From NCBI GenBank assembly GCA_034359265.1, contig CP136893.1:46697501-46761500 (forward strand): 64,000 nt of DNA, in the 5' to 3' direction. The notes under the pieces are model-generated. The model worked only from the letters and a program-made list of their open reading frames with translations, ran no database searches and was not told where the DNA came from. The first letter of the stretch is position 1. Every line of letters begins with the position of its first letter. This DNA comes from Canna indica (taxonomy: Eukaryota; Streptophyta; Magnoliopsida; Zingiberales; Cannaceae). Both the position numbers and the translations under genes were made by a program. This document shows, in pieces, positions 19,621-32,163 of this stretch.

Positions 19621-19818
19621 CACATACATTTATAGCCCGGATGGAATGTTGTAACATTCCGGAATATCCTCGATGAGATGTTGTAATATTTTGGAATATT
19701 CCAAAATATCCTGAAATAGCCCTGAACATCCCGAATAGACATTCCAGAATAGCCCATAGAGTACTAGTACTCTACATATCAAACTGGCTAGAATATCCTG
19801 GAATATCCCAAAATCCTG

Positions 19819-22554
19819 TGTGACACCCCAAAAACTTCAATGTATGAATAGTACCATCCGAGACTCGAGGATTAAAACTGAGATGGAAATGAGTGTGTTT
19901 TTAGAGATGGAACTGAGGTGGGAATAACCATAGCCATTGGATCTTGAGATCTAATCCTAGTCATCCAAAAGAGATAAGGATAAGGATGCTTTTAGAGAAA
20001 GCCATCACCTTCTTTATTTTCTTCTTTCTCCTCCCACTACCGTATCATCCTCATCTCCCTCTCCACTTCATTTCATTTTCTTCCATTCTACCAAATCTCC
20101 ACAAAATCACCAAAGATCCCACCAACTACTCATACAAACCTTCAATTGAGCTCTCAAGAAATAAGATCCAAGTATTTAATTTAAGATAAGCTGAGGATTT
20201 ATGGGATGAATAGGGAAACCATCAATAACTGAGGTAAGTGATTCAAATTCACCCATCAATCTTCATCTTAAGATTAAAAAAACATCACCCATGCATTAAT
20301 TTGAGTTTTTATTGAGAGTATGTGTTGGTACTTGAAGGTAAAGAGAACGAGGAATAGAGAAAGAGTAAAGGGAAAGAGAAAGAAGTAGTTTAAATAGTGT
20401 TTTGAAAGCTTGATAAGTTATTTTGGCATCAAGAGGTTTGTGCTCATGTAAATTTAAATTTCCCCTAATTTTCTTGAATATGCCTAATTTAGGGTTTTTG
20501 TTGTGTGGTAGCTTTGGTAAAATTGAATGGATATACTTAACTTATGTGTAAAACAATGATGTTTGGTATGTGTAAATGAATGAAAAATCAATTGCTTGTA
20601 TAAAATGTCGTGGAAACCTAAACATAGAGATTATGAACATAGTGTAGACAGCTTGCACAATAGATACATTTATGGCTGCAACATACATTCTAGAACTCCA
20701 ATTGATTTGAATCTTGTGTCAAATGAAAGATAAGAGATAAGCCTAGAATTTGCATGAACAAAGTCTGCCCAAAATTTGAGTGTGAGTATCTCTAAAATTG
20801 GATAGAAGTCAGAGTATGAATTCTGAAAACTGTCAGCCCTATTCTAGACCAGTCCGGAATCAAATGGTTATAACTCAGTCTAGAAAGATTCAAATTGAGT
20901 GATTCTTGCACCTATGGAAAGCTCAGATCTAGAGGCACAACTTTTATGAATAACAAACTGATAAAATCTAACTGCATCCGAACTAAAATTGGACTCCAAT
21001 TTAGTCCAGAAACTAAACTTTGCCCTGCAAATTGAGAACTGAAATTTGAGTTTTGGACAGCTGGAATCAAATGGTGATAACTTTAGATGCATAAATCCAA
21101 ATTAAGTGATTCAAAGTTCTTTTTAATCCTAAGACATATATCTAGAGATCCCATTAAGAAGGCAATGCTTAATTCATGCATTTTCTAAGTCAAAATACAA
21201 TAGCAAATAGACACATCAAATTTGTTTTTGTGTGAAATTGATAATGTTTATCTCTATGTAAATTCTTATATGTATATATATATGCTGAAATGCATGGAAA
21301 ATAAAATTATATGTATATTGATGATATTATGCTTTATGTATAATGCTAATGATGAAGTGATAACGAAGAATGTCATTGAGATAAATTGTGTATAGATAAG
21401 TATTGCCCTATGTAAACCGAATAGGAATCAAAGGTTCAGGATAAATTGGCATGCCAATTGGGAATTCTAGTAGTACTGCACTATTATTTGGTCTGGACCA
21501 TTAGAGGCACCTAGTGTCTGGTCCCTATTTATTTGATCTGGATCATTAGAGACACCGATTGGCCGATCCCATGATTTGATCTATTTGGACCATTAGAAAC
21601 ACCGAGTGTCCAGTCCCATGATTTGATCTACTAGGCGTTATGTGCCACCGTTCAGGCACTACGTGCCATCGTTTAAGCATTTTATGCAACCGTCCCATTA
21701 TCCGACTTATTGATTCCGCCAAAGCTTACTTTGGGCAGTTAAAAGAATACATTTGAAATGAACTTCCATCACAAACTGATTAAGAAAATAGTGATTTGAA
21801 TAAGTAATTAATGAAAATGTATTATGATATGTAATTAGATTATTTGAGATTACTTGCATGTTTGCCATGATTTGGTGAATTGTTTCAAAATGTTTGTTTC
21901 AACATTTTTAATTCATTGTCATTATATTTATATTTTTTTATATTATAATGACAAATGTGATTTTTGAAAAAAGTTAAAACTTGTATCAACACCACTAAGT
22001 TTCCATGCTTAGTGCGTTGGTTTTTCCATGCGTACGTAGGTAGATAGCTTTTGACGCATAGATGGACCTTGGTGGATATGCTGAAAAGTTGGAGTCATTT
22101 CACAGAAATTGCGGTAGTTGCATCAAGATCTTTTGGTTATGACGTAGTTTTGACTCTTGAGTATCTTTACATGTACACCCTAGCTAGAAAGTGATGTTAA
22201 ATGTTGACTTGTATATATAAGTTTGTGCTTAAGATTTATTTTTGTGTATGAAGCACTGCTTAATGATGTGTGTATTATTAGGTGTGAAATGTTTATGTGA
22301 ATTATTAATATACACCTTAGTTTCTAGAGTGGATTAGATGTGTAACTTGTTTTGTGTTAACAAGATGTGATAAAGGTTTTAGGGGAAAACTCTTGCAGTT
22401 TTGTTCTTATTGGTGGAATAGAATATGCAAGCTAAATTAGGATATATAATAAATCCAATGGTAAATTATTGAGATATGATTTAGGTGCTTTTAGCATTGG
22501 ATGTATAATGTCTCCTGACTTGGTTTTACGGTTGGCTAGGTTGGGGGCGTTACA
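19819..22554 (+). mobile_element. Gypsy (Tekay-like) LTR, probably solo
   Basis: Begins TGTGACACCCC and ends GGGGGCGTTACA, the terminal style of Tekay/Del LTRs, 2.7 kb long with no coding. Tandem motifs at 21490-21640 support the family. Flanks TCCTG and TTCTA do not match, so target duplications are missing or a boundary is wrong. Confidence 0.5.
21490..21690 (+). repeat. Short tandem repeats in the gypsy-like LTR
   Basis: Repeated GACCATTAGAGGCACC, CCCATGATTTGATCTA and GGCACTACGTGCCA-like units of about 55-60 bp. Confidence 0.7.
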
Positions 22555-22556
22555 TT

Positions 22557-22737
22557 CTAAACCTAGGTTAACAAGTGATCGCCACCGGAGCCATTTTTAC
22601 TTGATTTTTTGCGGTTTTTCGAACGATGTAGGCGTATCGTTCTATCAACCTGAACTCAAAACTCAAAAAATGAGTTGATACATATTTGTTATCATCAAAA
22701 TAGAGAGTGAGACCTAGGTAGTGCCCTTGCGCCAACA
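22557..22737 (-). repeat. 3' LTR remnant of a Sirevirus
   Basis: On the minus strand it starts TGTTGGCGCAAGGGCACTAC right after a polypurine tract and includes TTTTGATGATAACAAATATG, the conserved LTR start of this group. The rest is cut off at the gypsy-like LTR. Confidence 0.75.
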
Positions 22738-22940
22738 ATCTATCCTTTTTGATGATGATAAACAAAGCATGAAAAATAAGCAATTTGAAGATTTGATAAG
22801 TGCTCATTTGTGAGTTGATGATGGAAACTAACTTAAGCTTCCCTCTATCAACATGCATATCTAACTTATAACTCTCCCTATCTATATGCATCATAAAATA
22901 AATATGACCAAGTCTTTTCTTCTCCTTTTGACATCAATCA
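22738..22940 (-). other. Polypurine-tract module series
   Basis: Pyrimidine-rich boxes on the plus strand at about 22740 (TATCCTTTTTGATGATGAT), 22842, 22873 and 22918 (CTTCTCCTTTTGACATCA) mirror the multiple polypurine tracts upstream of Sirevirus 3' LTRs. Confidence 0.65.
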
Positions 22941-23199
22941 AAAAGGGCAAGAATGCAAGGTACTCTTAATGAATTACATCAAAGAAACTAAGAAAACCAT
23001 AAAATCGAGTATCATTTATCACTATAGTCCTTCCTACCAATGTGAGCCTATGGAAGGCAAACATCGATAAGTCGCAAGGCCCCATTACAAGGCATATACT
23101 TGAGTGTGATGATACGATAAAAGACGACTTTTCAAGAGATTTTAAAAATGCATGCAACTTTCCTAAATGAATTTAAACATATGGAATAGAACAAATTCC

Positions 23200-23622
23200 T
23201 AATTGCATTCTCAAATTTGTAAAACTTTTCTCATTTAATGGTTTTGTAAATATATCCGTAAGTTGTTTATCGGTGGGTACAAATTCTACGGAAATATTCT
23301 TTTTAGCTACATTATCTCTTAGAAAATGATGTCTTAGATGTATGTACTAGTATTATCAAAATGAATAGGTATCATGAATATCTAAGTCCATAATCCATGA
23401 GGGTTTGTTTAATCCAAAAGATTTGTGCACAACAACTAGCCGCGGCAATGTGCTCCGCTTCGGTAGTTGAAAGTTCAATCGAGTTTTGTTTCTCGGAAAA
23501 CCAAGAAGCTAGACTTATCCCTAGGAATTGACAACACCCATTAGTGTTTTTTCTATCTACTTGACAACTGGCAAAATCGGCATAAAAAAACCAATTAATT
23601 CAAAAGATTCATCATTTGGATA
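23200..23622 (-). pseudogene. Copia RNase H remnant
   Basis: The minus strand carries decayed matches to the RNase H end seen intact at 58513-58968, including the region of SVEFVPTDKQL, QIFWIKQTLM and LSTTEAEHIAAA. Several stops and a missing piece near 23345 show it is dead. Confidence 0.7.
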
Positions 23623-25008
23623 TCATAATCCTAACTCAATCGTACCCTTAATATATCTCAATATGCATTTGACCGCACTTATATGAGACATCTTGGGGCA
23701 AAATTGAAACCTAGCACATTGACATACACTAAACAAGATATCTAATCTACTTGCAGTTAAGTAAAGGAGACTACCAATCATACCTAGGTAGCATTTTTCA
23801 TCTACCTTGACATCATCTTCATTTTTATCAATCTTTAGAGATGCGCTCAATAAGGTTGAGACAATCTTTGCTTCATCCATTCCAAATCTTTTGATGAGCT
23901 CCTTGGTGTATTTTTCTTGAGTGAGAAGATCCTGTTGTTGGTTTGCTTAATTTGGAGTCTAAGCATGAAGGAAAGCTCTCCCATCATGCTCATCTCAAAT
24001 TCTTCTTGCATGCATTTTGCAAACCACTCACACAATATCTCATTAGTAGCTCCAAAACTAATATCATCAATATATATGTAGACAAGTAGGGTATATCGAC
24101 TTTTCCAACACTAAAACCTTATTCAATCAAAAAGTTAGAAAGCCTTTCATACCAAGCCCTAGGGGCTTGTTTAAAACCACGCAAAGCCTTTTTCAATTTG
24201 TAAACATGATTAGGAAACTCAAAATTTTTGAAACCAGAGGGTTGTTCAACATACACTTTTTCCATGATAAATCCATTCAAAAATGCACTTTTAACAAACA
24301 TTTGAAAAAGTTTGAAACATTTGAAACTTGTACAAGCTAAAAGCATATGAATGACTTCCTATCTAGCTACGGGAGCATAAGTCTCATTATAATCTATTCC
24401 CTCTTCTTGGTTGTACCCTTGTTCCACTAACCTAGTTTGTTTCTAATGATTAAGCCATCTTCATCTAACTTATTTCTATAGACACACTTAGTCCCAATTA
24501 TGGTTTGTTCACTAGGCCAAGGTACTAAATCCCAAACTTCATTTCTAACAAATTGATTTAGTTCCTCTAGCATGGCAATAACACAAAATTCATCATCTAT
24601 GGCTTCCTCAATGTTTTTAGGCTCTACCTGAGAAATAAAAGCAACATATTGACATACATTTTTAAGTTTAGAACGTCTTATCACTCCCATTGAAGGTTCT
24701 CCAATGACTTTATCAATTGGATGATCCTTTATCAACTGGTAAGCTTTTGGGAGAGGAGGTAGAGTTTCTTCTTATTCAACTTGAGGTTGGGATGATGAGG
24801 GTGAAGGTTCTTCATTAAGAGGTGATTCATTGGAGTCATCTTCAACCTCTTTATCATGAAAGGTCAATTCCTCAATTTTCTCACCTATATTCATAATCTT
24901 AACATTTCTAGAAGAGTCATTAGTTTCATCAAAAGTAATATGCAACTCTTCAACTATCATAGTTCTACGATTATAAATTATATATGCTTTAGAACTAGTA
25001 GAATATTC
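23623..25008 (-). pseudogene. Copia reverse transcriptase remnant
   Basis: Segments VKSAFLNGFIMEKVYVEQPS, HVYKLKKALRGFKQAPRAWY, YLGMIGSLLYLTASRLDI and MSHISAVKCILRYIKGTIE are RT blocks and the RT-RNase H linker of copia. The linker from integrase (SRNVKIMNIGEKIEELTFHD) precedes it. Internal stops and a frameshift near 24050, where the YVDD region should be, disable it. It is cut on the right by the CACTA insertion at 25009. Confidence 0.85.
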
Positions 25009-26075
25009 ACTACTAGAATTGTCGTTGTTACCAACGGCTCAGGCCGTGGCTGAACCATCGGTGAAGACTATCACAAACGGTGCGGACCGTGGCAAAACGC
25101 CGTCATTGATGTGCGTGTCTCAAATAAGGTGTGACGACCGCCCTTAATCGTCACAAGTAATCATTAGCGGCAACCGCTCAAGCTATCACTGATTTAAACA
25201 CATCAGTCGCGGCTGGGAGCCATCAGTGATATTATTAGCAATTGTGATATTTGGTGCTGCCTAGGCCATCAGCCATTTACGATACGCTTTTCGCCACGGC
25301 GTAGTGACAGTCAGCCGTGGGTAAGTCGTAGCTGAAGTTATCCTGTAACTGAAAAAAATTAAAATTTTGAAAATTCTTGTATACAATTATATTTATACAT
25401 TATAATCTATTTACAATCACATATTACAACAACAAAACATCATAAACATATATTTTCTACCAACCATACAAGTTTTACTTAAATATCATCAATCTAAGCC
25501 TCAAACCGGAGGCAAACAAGTATCAAAATATCATATACACAACTATAAGTATATAAACAACTATAAGCCTCAAACCGGAGGCAAACAAGTATCAAAATAT
25601 GAAATGCAAAGTATAAACATCTATCGAGTATCTAAGCCTCGAACGGAGGCTAACAAGTATCAAAATATAAATAAAATACAGTAAACCAAAATCTCACAAC
25701 TGCGGTGGAGTCGACAGCGACTGGGTCAGGAGCGACGACTGGGTCGAGGAGGACGGCGACTGCGACATCATCGGTAGAAGGCCCTAGTGAGATGCAATTT
25801 GAGTGAGGAAGGCCTACATGTTCTGCATCATCAGTCTCAACTCGTTATTCGTGTGTCTCTGCTCCTCTATCGCACGCACGTCTTCGCTCTTCCATCGCAT
25901 GTCTCTACTCCTCTATCATCGCTCTCTACTATGTTAGTTCGGTCTCCAAGTCCACTATCCGGCTCTAGTCCTGCGTCCGCGATGTCGAGGGCCGCTCACC
26001 CACAACGGGAGGGGTTGGTGCCCCAAGTGGCCCTAACACAGCGCATGCATGGCCACTGTCTGCAAAGCCATAAAT
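25009..26075 (-). mobile_element. Truncated CACTA (En/Spm) element
   Basis: Starts CACTACTAGAATTGTCG at 25009, a standard CACTA terminus, followed by subterminal repeats of the ACCAACGGCTCAGGCCGTGG and GCCGTGGGTAAG type to about 25350. A minus-strand segment (25700-26060) has NNELRLMMQNM, a stop, then AFLTQIAS, resembling the end of a CACTA-associated ORF. The other terminus is not found. The copia frame resumes near 26080. Confidence 0.7.
25490..25665 (+). repeat. About 70 bp tandem repeats in the CACTA element
   Basis: Three copies of TCTAAGCCTCAAACCGGAGG followed by CAAACAAGTATCAAAATAT, with decay in the third. Confidence 0.85.
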
Positions 26076-26079
26076 GATC

Positions 26080-26697
26080 ATTATTTTGAATCAAATTTTC
26101 CTAAATGATCCTTAATGTTCAAAATGAAACATTTACTACCAAAGACTTTAAAATATCCCAAACTTGGGATTCTATTATTTCAAAACACAAAAGGAGTTTT
26201 ATTAATATTTGGTCTTAACAAAACTCTATTCAGAACATAACAAGAAGTGTTTATGATTTCGGCCCAAAAATACTTAGGCAAATTGTGTTCACAGAGTATT
26301 GTCCTAGCCATTTCTTGTAAAGATCTATTCTATCTCTCAACCACCCCATTTTGTTGAGGAGTTTTAGGGAAAGAAAATGTATGTTCAATACCAAGTTCAT
26401 CACAAAAGCCGAAAAATTTCTTATTTTCAAATTCTCCTCCATTATCACTTCTAATTTTCGAAATACAAATTCCTTTTTCATTCACAACTCTTCTAGTACA
26501 CTTTTTAAAGAATTCAAAATTTTTATTTTTCTTAGCTAGAAAGAAAACCCATGTGAATCTAGAAAAATCATCAACTAATACATAGCAATAAATTTTACCT
26601 CCTAAACTAGCAACATCACAAGGACCAAAGAGATCCATGTGCACAAGTTCAAGTATCCTAGATGTAGAGACTTGATTTATGCTATGAAAGAATGACT
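26080..26697 (-). pseudogene. Copia integrase core remnant
   Basis: Encodes VHMDLFGPCDVASLGGKIYC, VDDFSRFTWVFFLAKK, ISKIRSDNGGEFENKKF and PKTPQQNGVVER. The spacing from the D of SDN to the E of VVER is 35 residues, the copia D-D-35-E geometry, so this core is intact even though the element is dead. Downstream (26080-26330) it continues decayed with stops toward the RT linker. Confidence 0.88.
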
Positions 26698-27431
26698 CAC
26701 TACAACACAACCGGCCTATAGAGATACACACTACAAGAAAATAGAATTTCACCAACAAATAATTACCAATAAACTAATTTTGTTGGTATTACCAACAAAA
26801 TTACCAACAAATATATCATTTGTTGGTATTACCAACAAAATTACCAACAAATATATCATTTGTTGGTATTACCAACAAAATTACCAACTCATTTGTTGGT
26901 AATTACCAACAAATATATCTTTATCCATTGGTAATACCAACAGACAATTGTAATATTCGTTGGTAATATCTAGCAGAGTATCACCAACGGATTTTACCAA
27001 TAAAAATCTGTTGGTATTAGTATTACCAACGGATTCTTGACTATTACAAACAAATTGTTGACTATTACCAACGGATTTAATTCGTTGGTGATACCCTATT
27101 TTTTTGTAGTGACATAGTTAGAGATAAATTAGATTTTTGTTTCTAAATCTTCACATTTAAAGACTAATAGACACAAAATTTATTCCTATTTATCCTCTAA
27201 AGATTTATAGAAACATCTTTAGAGTCAAATCAATTAAGTGACTTTGTTGCTGATGTTTCTATTGCTTAGAGTCAAATCAATTAAGTGACTCTGTTGTTGT
27301 TAATTCTATAGATCTTTAAAGGCTAATTAGGAATAAATTTTGTGTCATTAGTCTCTAAATGTAAAGATTTAGAAATACAAATTTAATTTGTCTCTAATTT
27401 TGTGTCTCCATATGTCGATTGTGTTATAGTG
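26698..27431. mobile_element. CACTA-type MITE interrupting copia integrase
   Basis: Ends CACTACAACACAACCGGCCT and the inverse of CACTATAACACAATCGACAT, with a 3 bp duplication ACT (26695-26697 and 27432-27434). The interior is almost palindromic (AAATTAGATTTTTGTTTCTA at 27126 against the inverse at 27370). It is itself split by a second MITE. Confidence 0.85.
26729..27111. mobile_element. Second CACTA-type MITE nested in the first
   Basis: Begins CACTACAAGAAAATAG and ends CTATTTTTTTGTAGTG with a 3 bp duplication ACA (26726-26728 and 27112-27114). It is 383 bp and filled with TTGGTAATACCAACAAA-type short inverted and tandem repeats. Confidence 0.9.
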
Positions 27432-27640
27432 ACTTAACTTGTTTACCATATTGACATGCATCACAAAGTCTATCCTTTTTAAATTTTATCTTGGGTATTC
27501 CTTTGACTAAATCCTTTTTAGTTAATTCTTGGATAAGTCTCATGCTAGCATGTCCTAGCCTTCTATGCCTTAACCAAGAATCATTTTCCATTCATACTAA
27601 GCATTTGAAATGTGGATTAGTCAATACATTTAAGCATAAA
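27432..27640 (-). pseudogene. Copia gag-pre-integrase remnant
   Basis: The minus strand gives ENDSWLRHRRLGHASM-like and CDACQYGKQV-like motifs (H-H-C-C zinc-binding region of copia integrase). The stretch matches 60900-61120 of the younger element and stops at the Tekay LTR. Confidence 0.8.
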
Positions 27641-30184
27641 TGTCACACCCAATTGAGGGTAGTGTGACCGGCCAGGACCTACATACTACCCTGTAGCCTA
27701 CTGTCTACACTAACATAAAGAAAACCAGAATGTATCGATAAAGGAAATCTCAATACAACTTTATTGAAAGTTTTCAAAATCCATAGTTTTATATTTTTCA
27801 AAGCAAGTAAGAAAACCAACATCCGAATAACTGAACGTCTCAAGTATCAAGTTTTACAAACTCTTTCCAAATACAACTTGTTAGTGCAGAAAATAAAAAA
27901 AACAACTACTAGACACTGGTCTATGACTCATGGACGCCGCTACGAGATATGACACCACCTCCCGCCCACCAGCTGCACCATGTCGACATACCAAGCTACT
28001 GCTCATGCTCTGCAAAATAGAAATAAACTGTGAGTCCACTTGGGACTCAGTGAGAGGCTCAAATGAACCTCCACATAAGCCTCAACCATGCATATATCAT
28101 ATAAGGCATTAAAGAAATGTCAAGGAGGTAAGGTTTATTTCTAATGCGATTATCGACCCCACGGGTCCATTTGTACCAACTGAATATGATAACCTGCCAT
28201 CTTGGCTTATCAAGCCTTCGGCATCTGACCCTTAGGCCTACCCATAGAATAATATCTCGGCTACAACCGTCCCTACCATATCCGGTAGTATCATACTGGC
28301 CATCGGCCACCTCATCTCAAGATGTAAGCAAACAATCCCGAGCCGTTGACTAGGATGGTCCACTAGTCTTCGGACACCGTCTGGGGTAAGGATAGCTAGT
28401 CCCACCCAACTAGGGTCTGGCACCTAGCGGGCCCGCTGGCGCACCTCTAGACCCAATACTGGCCGAGCTGAGCATTGGTCATTTCCGACCTCCTCGCTCC
28501 TCGGCGGACCATCTCAAACACATCACACAATCAATATCCTAGGGTTTCCATATATAAACACTTCAGGCCTTTGCTCGTATCTGGCCTAAGTCCGGCTACC
28601 GGGTCAACAATTCATGCCACCCTTTCAATATATGAACACCTACGAGTTCTAAGTTTTCAAAAGTATATAAAGAGTTATAGAAGTGTTATCGTCTCCTAAC
28701 TAAGTTTCCATATATGTGCTATGAACGTCTAGTGATGTCTTACATGTTACCTTTCATTTTACTGCCTTGGGTGTGAATTTCTATGTGTCGACCTTGGAAT
28801 ACCACCCAAGAACATTTAGGGCAGCATGAATAATCCAAAGGAAAATATTCAAATATGGCAACCTTCATCATATATGACCACAATGTATATACATAACAAT
28901 TTTATACTACCTTAGCAATATTAGCACAATAAGGAACAACTATCTAACATGGCAAGGTAGTAATGAATTTAAATAACATGTATGAAATACAAAACATGAT
29001 AACAATGTCAACATCCAAAGTTTAAGGATCTAATGCTATGAATGGTTATAAAACTAACATTTCTACAATTCAAAATTTATCAAGCTACTTGCTAAGTTTG
29101 GTGTTCTTCATAAGTATTATCATATCTCTATGTATGATCCTTATAATCATGCAATTTCCATCTAAAGCTAACCTCTCCTCCTCTCACTAACCTTGGCCGA
29201 ACCATGAGCAAGGAAGACCTTGCTCGGCCATGGCCCTTGTGGTAGGAAAGAGGGAGGAGACTCTAGCTATACCTTTACCTCTTCAATTCCGCATACAACT
29301 TAAATACCAATGAACTAATTTACTTTCCCCTCACCCTTGGCCGAACCCTCTTCATGAGTTGTAGGGTTGTTCGGCCACTTGAAGGGACTTCTAAGGAGGG
29401 CATACTTCATAATACGCGAGATGTACAAAGGGAACTACATCAACAGTGATATAAGGTCATCTAAGGGCCTTCTTGTTGTCAAGGGAATCGGGGAAAATTT
29501 CGGTATGACCTTTCCCCTTTTCCCATGACTCGGTAGCCCCAAGAACTTGCAAAACGATGAAGAAAACAGTGAGATCTGATAAGAAACTTCATAAAATAGT
29601 GAACACACGTCGTTGGAAATCAAGATTCGTTGGAAGAATCGCGAGAACTCAACCTATTTCATCTAGGGTTCGGCCACCCGCCTCCCCCAAGCTTCAAAAA
29701 CATAACCACTCACCTAGATTGCGGAGAAACAAGGATCGGGTGACGACGACTTGAAATTTTTTCGACGGCGACGCGAATCTTGGATCGATCCAAGCCGCAA
29801 GCCTCCTCCTTGCTTCTTCTCCTCTTCTCCCTAGGCGCCTTGTGTGACTCAAAGGGTGAGTCGCATGACTGCAATAAGAGGGTTTTATTCCCTCATCCAT
29901 CTTTCCAAAGATGACCTCAAGACTCACTTAACTCATACCCGGAACTCGACTAAACTCGAACTCGACTTGGGTTCGGACTCAACCCAAAACATGACTCAAG
30001 TTAACTTAATTTAAGGTATGATTTCATAAAAGGAAAGTTAATCATCCAAATAGATTTCATGAATCATTAGCCGAGTCATACATTTTCACCCGAGATGATC
30101 CTGAGGCTCGACTCGACTACCCCCGGTTCTGGTGCGCTGCACCGAAATAAATTTTTATATTAGGAAACTTTTCCGAGTCTTACA
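27641..30184 (-). repeat. 3' LTR of the Tekay-type element
   Basis: On the minus strand it runs from TGTAAGACTCGGAAAAG to GGGTGTGACA. It is 2.5 kb, long as expected for this lineage, with no internal gene. AGGGGAAGG at 30185-30203 serves as the polypurine tract. Confidence 0.85.
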
Positions 30185-31320
30185 ACCTTCCCCTCTTAAG
30201 GGAAATTCGTCCACAAATTTACTTGAAGAACAAGGACTTATCGGCTCCTCAAACAAGGAAGGGTAGCACTCTCTCATGTCCTGCTCTACCTCCCATGTGG
30301 CCTCTTGCCCGGAATGGTGCTCCCAACTGACCTTTACCAGGGGAATTTCTTTGGACCTTAGCTTCCTGATCTGGCGGTCAAGGATATCTACCGGCCTTTC
30401 CTCGAATGAGATGACCGAATCTACCTCGATAGTAGAGGGCTCGATTACATGCGAATCATCTTTTACATACTTCCGCAACAAGGATACATGGAAGACCGGG
30501 TGCACCCTGCTCAGGCTAGGAGGCAATGCCAGCTCATAGGCCACCTCGCCCCTCCGCTTGAGAACGGAAAAAGACCCAATGTATCTAGGGCTCAGCTTCC
30601 CCTTCTTCCCAAACCGGACCACCCCTTTCATAGGAGAGACCTTCAGGAATACTAAGTCACCCTCTGCAAATTCTAACTCCCTGGACTTTTTGTCGGCATA
30701 CATTTTCTGTCGACACTGAGCCGCCAACAATCTTTCCTTAATGACCTTTACTTTCTCTACCGCTTCCTCAACCAGATCGGGGCCCACCATGAGTGATTCC
30801 CCTGCCTCAAACCAGCCCACTGGAGACCTACAACGCCGCCCATACAAGGCCTCAAAAGGATCCATGCCAATGCTACTGTGATAGCTATTGTTGTAGGCGA
30901 ATTCTATTAATGGTAGGTGCCTCTCCCAGCCGTCAGCCATATCCAGGACGCATGCTCTCAGCATGTCCTCCATGGTTTGGATGGTCCTATCTGACTGCCC
31001 GTCAGTCTGCGGATGGAAAGCTATGCTGAAACGCACCTGAGTACCCAAAGCTTCCTGGAAGGACTGCCAAAACTGGGCTGTGAACTGGGTACCGCGGTCG
31101 GATATAATCATCACCGGGGGACCATGATATGCCACAATCCTATCCAAGAACACTCGGGCTTACTGCTCCACAGAGAAGGTAGTTTTCACTGGTATGAAGT
31201 ACGCGGTCTTGGTTAACCGGTCCACTACCACCCAAATGGAATCAAAACCGCCTCTTGACTTAGGCAATCCGGTCACTAGATCCATGGTTATCTTCTCCCA
31301 TTTCCACTCGGGCATTTCAG
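30155..31320 (-). pseudogene. Gypsy integrase with chromodomain
   Basis: The main frame (30155-31153) has VMIISDRGTQFTAQFWQSFQ, AFHPQTDGQSDRTIQTMEDM and RFGKKGKLSPRYIG, then LDRQIRKLRSKEIPLVKVSW and ATWEVEQDMRECYP, the latter a chromodomain that directs chromovirus integration to specific chromatin. Upstream (31154-31320) MDLVTGLPKSRGGFDSIW holds the first catalytic D. A single in-frame stop at about 31159 separates it from the main frame, and a further shift lies near 31290. Decay is otherwise light, so it is fairly recent. Confidence 0.9.
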
Positions 31321-32162
31321 GTTTTGCAGAAGCCCCGCTAGCTTAAGGTGTTCGGCCTTCACCTGCTGGCAGACTAGACATTTGGAAACAAACTCTGTCA
31401 CCTCTCTTTTCATACCTTTCCACCAATAATGCTGCCTTAAATCTCGGTACATCTTGGTGGCCCTCGGATGCATCGTGTAAGTGGAACAATGACCTAGTTC
31501 CAGGACTTGCCTGCACACCTCAGCCATGTTTGGTACAACTATCCGATCTTTGAACCTCAGTACACCCTCTGAGTCCAATCTGAAACCGTTCTCTACATCA
31601 CCTCTTTGCACCAGGTCCTTGGTCAGTGCACAAAAGGCATCTTCTCCCTGCGCGGCACGCAGCATGTCCACCAACATGGACTGCACCCGCAGGTGTGCCA
31701 TCAGGGCACCTGAAGTTGACACTGATAAGCTTGCACCCACATCTAGGCACAAAGCTAACTCTCGAGCTAGAGGCCCTCGCTTAACTTCTAAATGAGCTAA
31801 ACTGCCCATGGACTTTCTGCTTAGAGCATCTGCTACCATATTTGCTTTCCCCGGATGATACATAATGGTGCAATCATAATCCTTTAGGAGGTCCAGCCAC
31901 CTCCTCCGCCTGAGGTTCAGCTCCTTCTGGGTAAGCAAGTACTGGAGACTCTTGTGATCTGTGTAGATCTCGCAAGTTTCCCCGTACAGGTAGTGCCGCT
32001 AAAGCTTTAGTGCAAAGACCACTGCCGCTAATTTTAGGTCATGCGTCGGATAGTTCTTCTCATGAACTTCCAGCTGGCGAGACGCATAAGCAATGACACT
32101 GCCATACTACATCAGGATGCAGCCCAGGCCAACCCGAGAGGCATCACAGTAGACTACAAACC
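31288..32162 (-). pseudogene. Gypsy RNase H and integrase zinc finger
   Basis: The frame 31288-31938 contains [20 protein letters not shown] then [14 protein letters not shown] (RNase H tail), and [20 protein letters not shown] ... [11 protein letters not shown] (H-H-C-C integrase zinc-binding domain). Upstream to 32162 the RNase H start FVVYCDASRVGLGCILM is followed by a stop. The join to copia gag lies at 32162-32164. Confidence 0.88.
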
Positions 32163-32163
32163 C

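Larger units (their letters stand above)
27641..32162 (-). mobile_element. Truncated Tekay/Del-type gypsy element
   Basis: The 3' LTR (27641-30184), a polypurine tract and the 3' half of pol (chromodomain, integrase, RNase H) are on the minus strand. RT, protease, gag and the 5' LTR are absent; at 32162 the sequence switches abruptly to copia gag. Because it also lies within the copia copy, a deletion spanning both is likely. Confidence 0.85.

Noticed and set aside
19819..22554. A host gene or lncRNA in this 2.7 kb non-coding stretch
   Set aside because: The terminal motifs TGTGACACCCC and GGGGGCGTTACA and internal tandem repeats fit a gypsy LTR better, although target duplications were not found.
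31526..31795. Plus-strand frame within the gypsy pol region
   Set aside because: Overlaps conserved integrase/RNase H coding on the minus strand.
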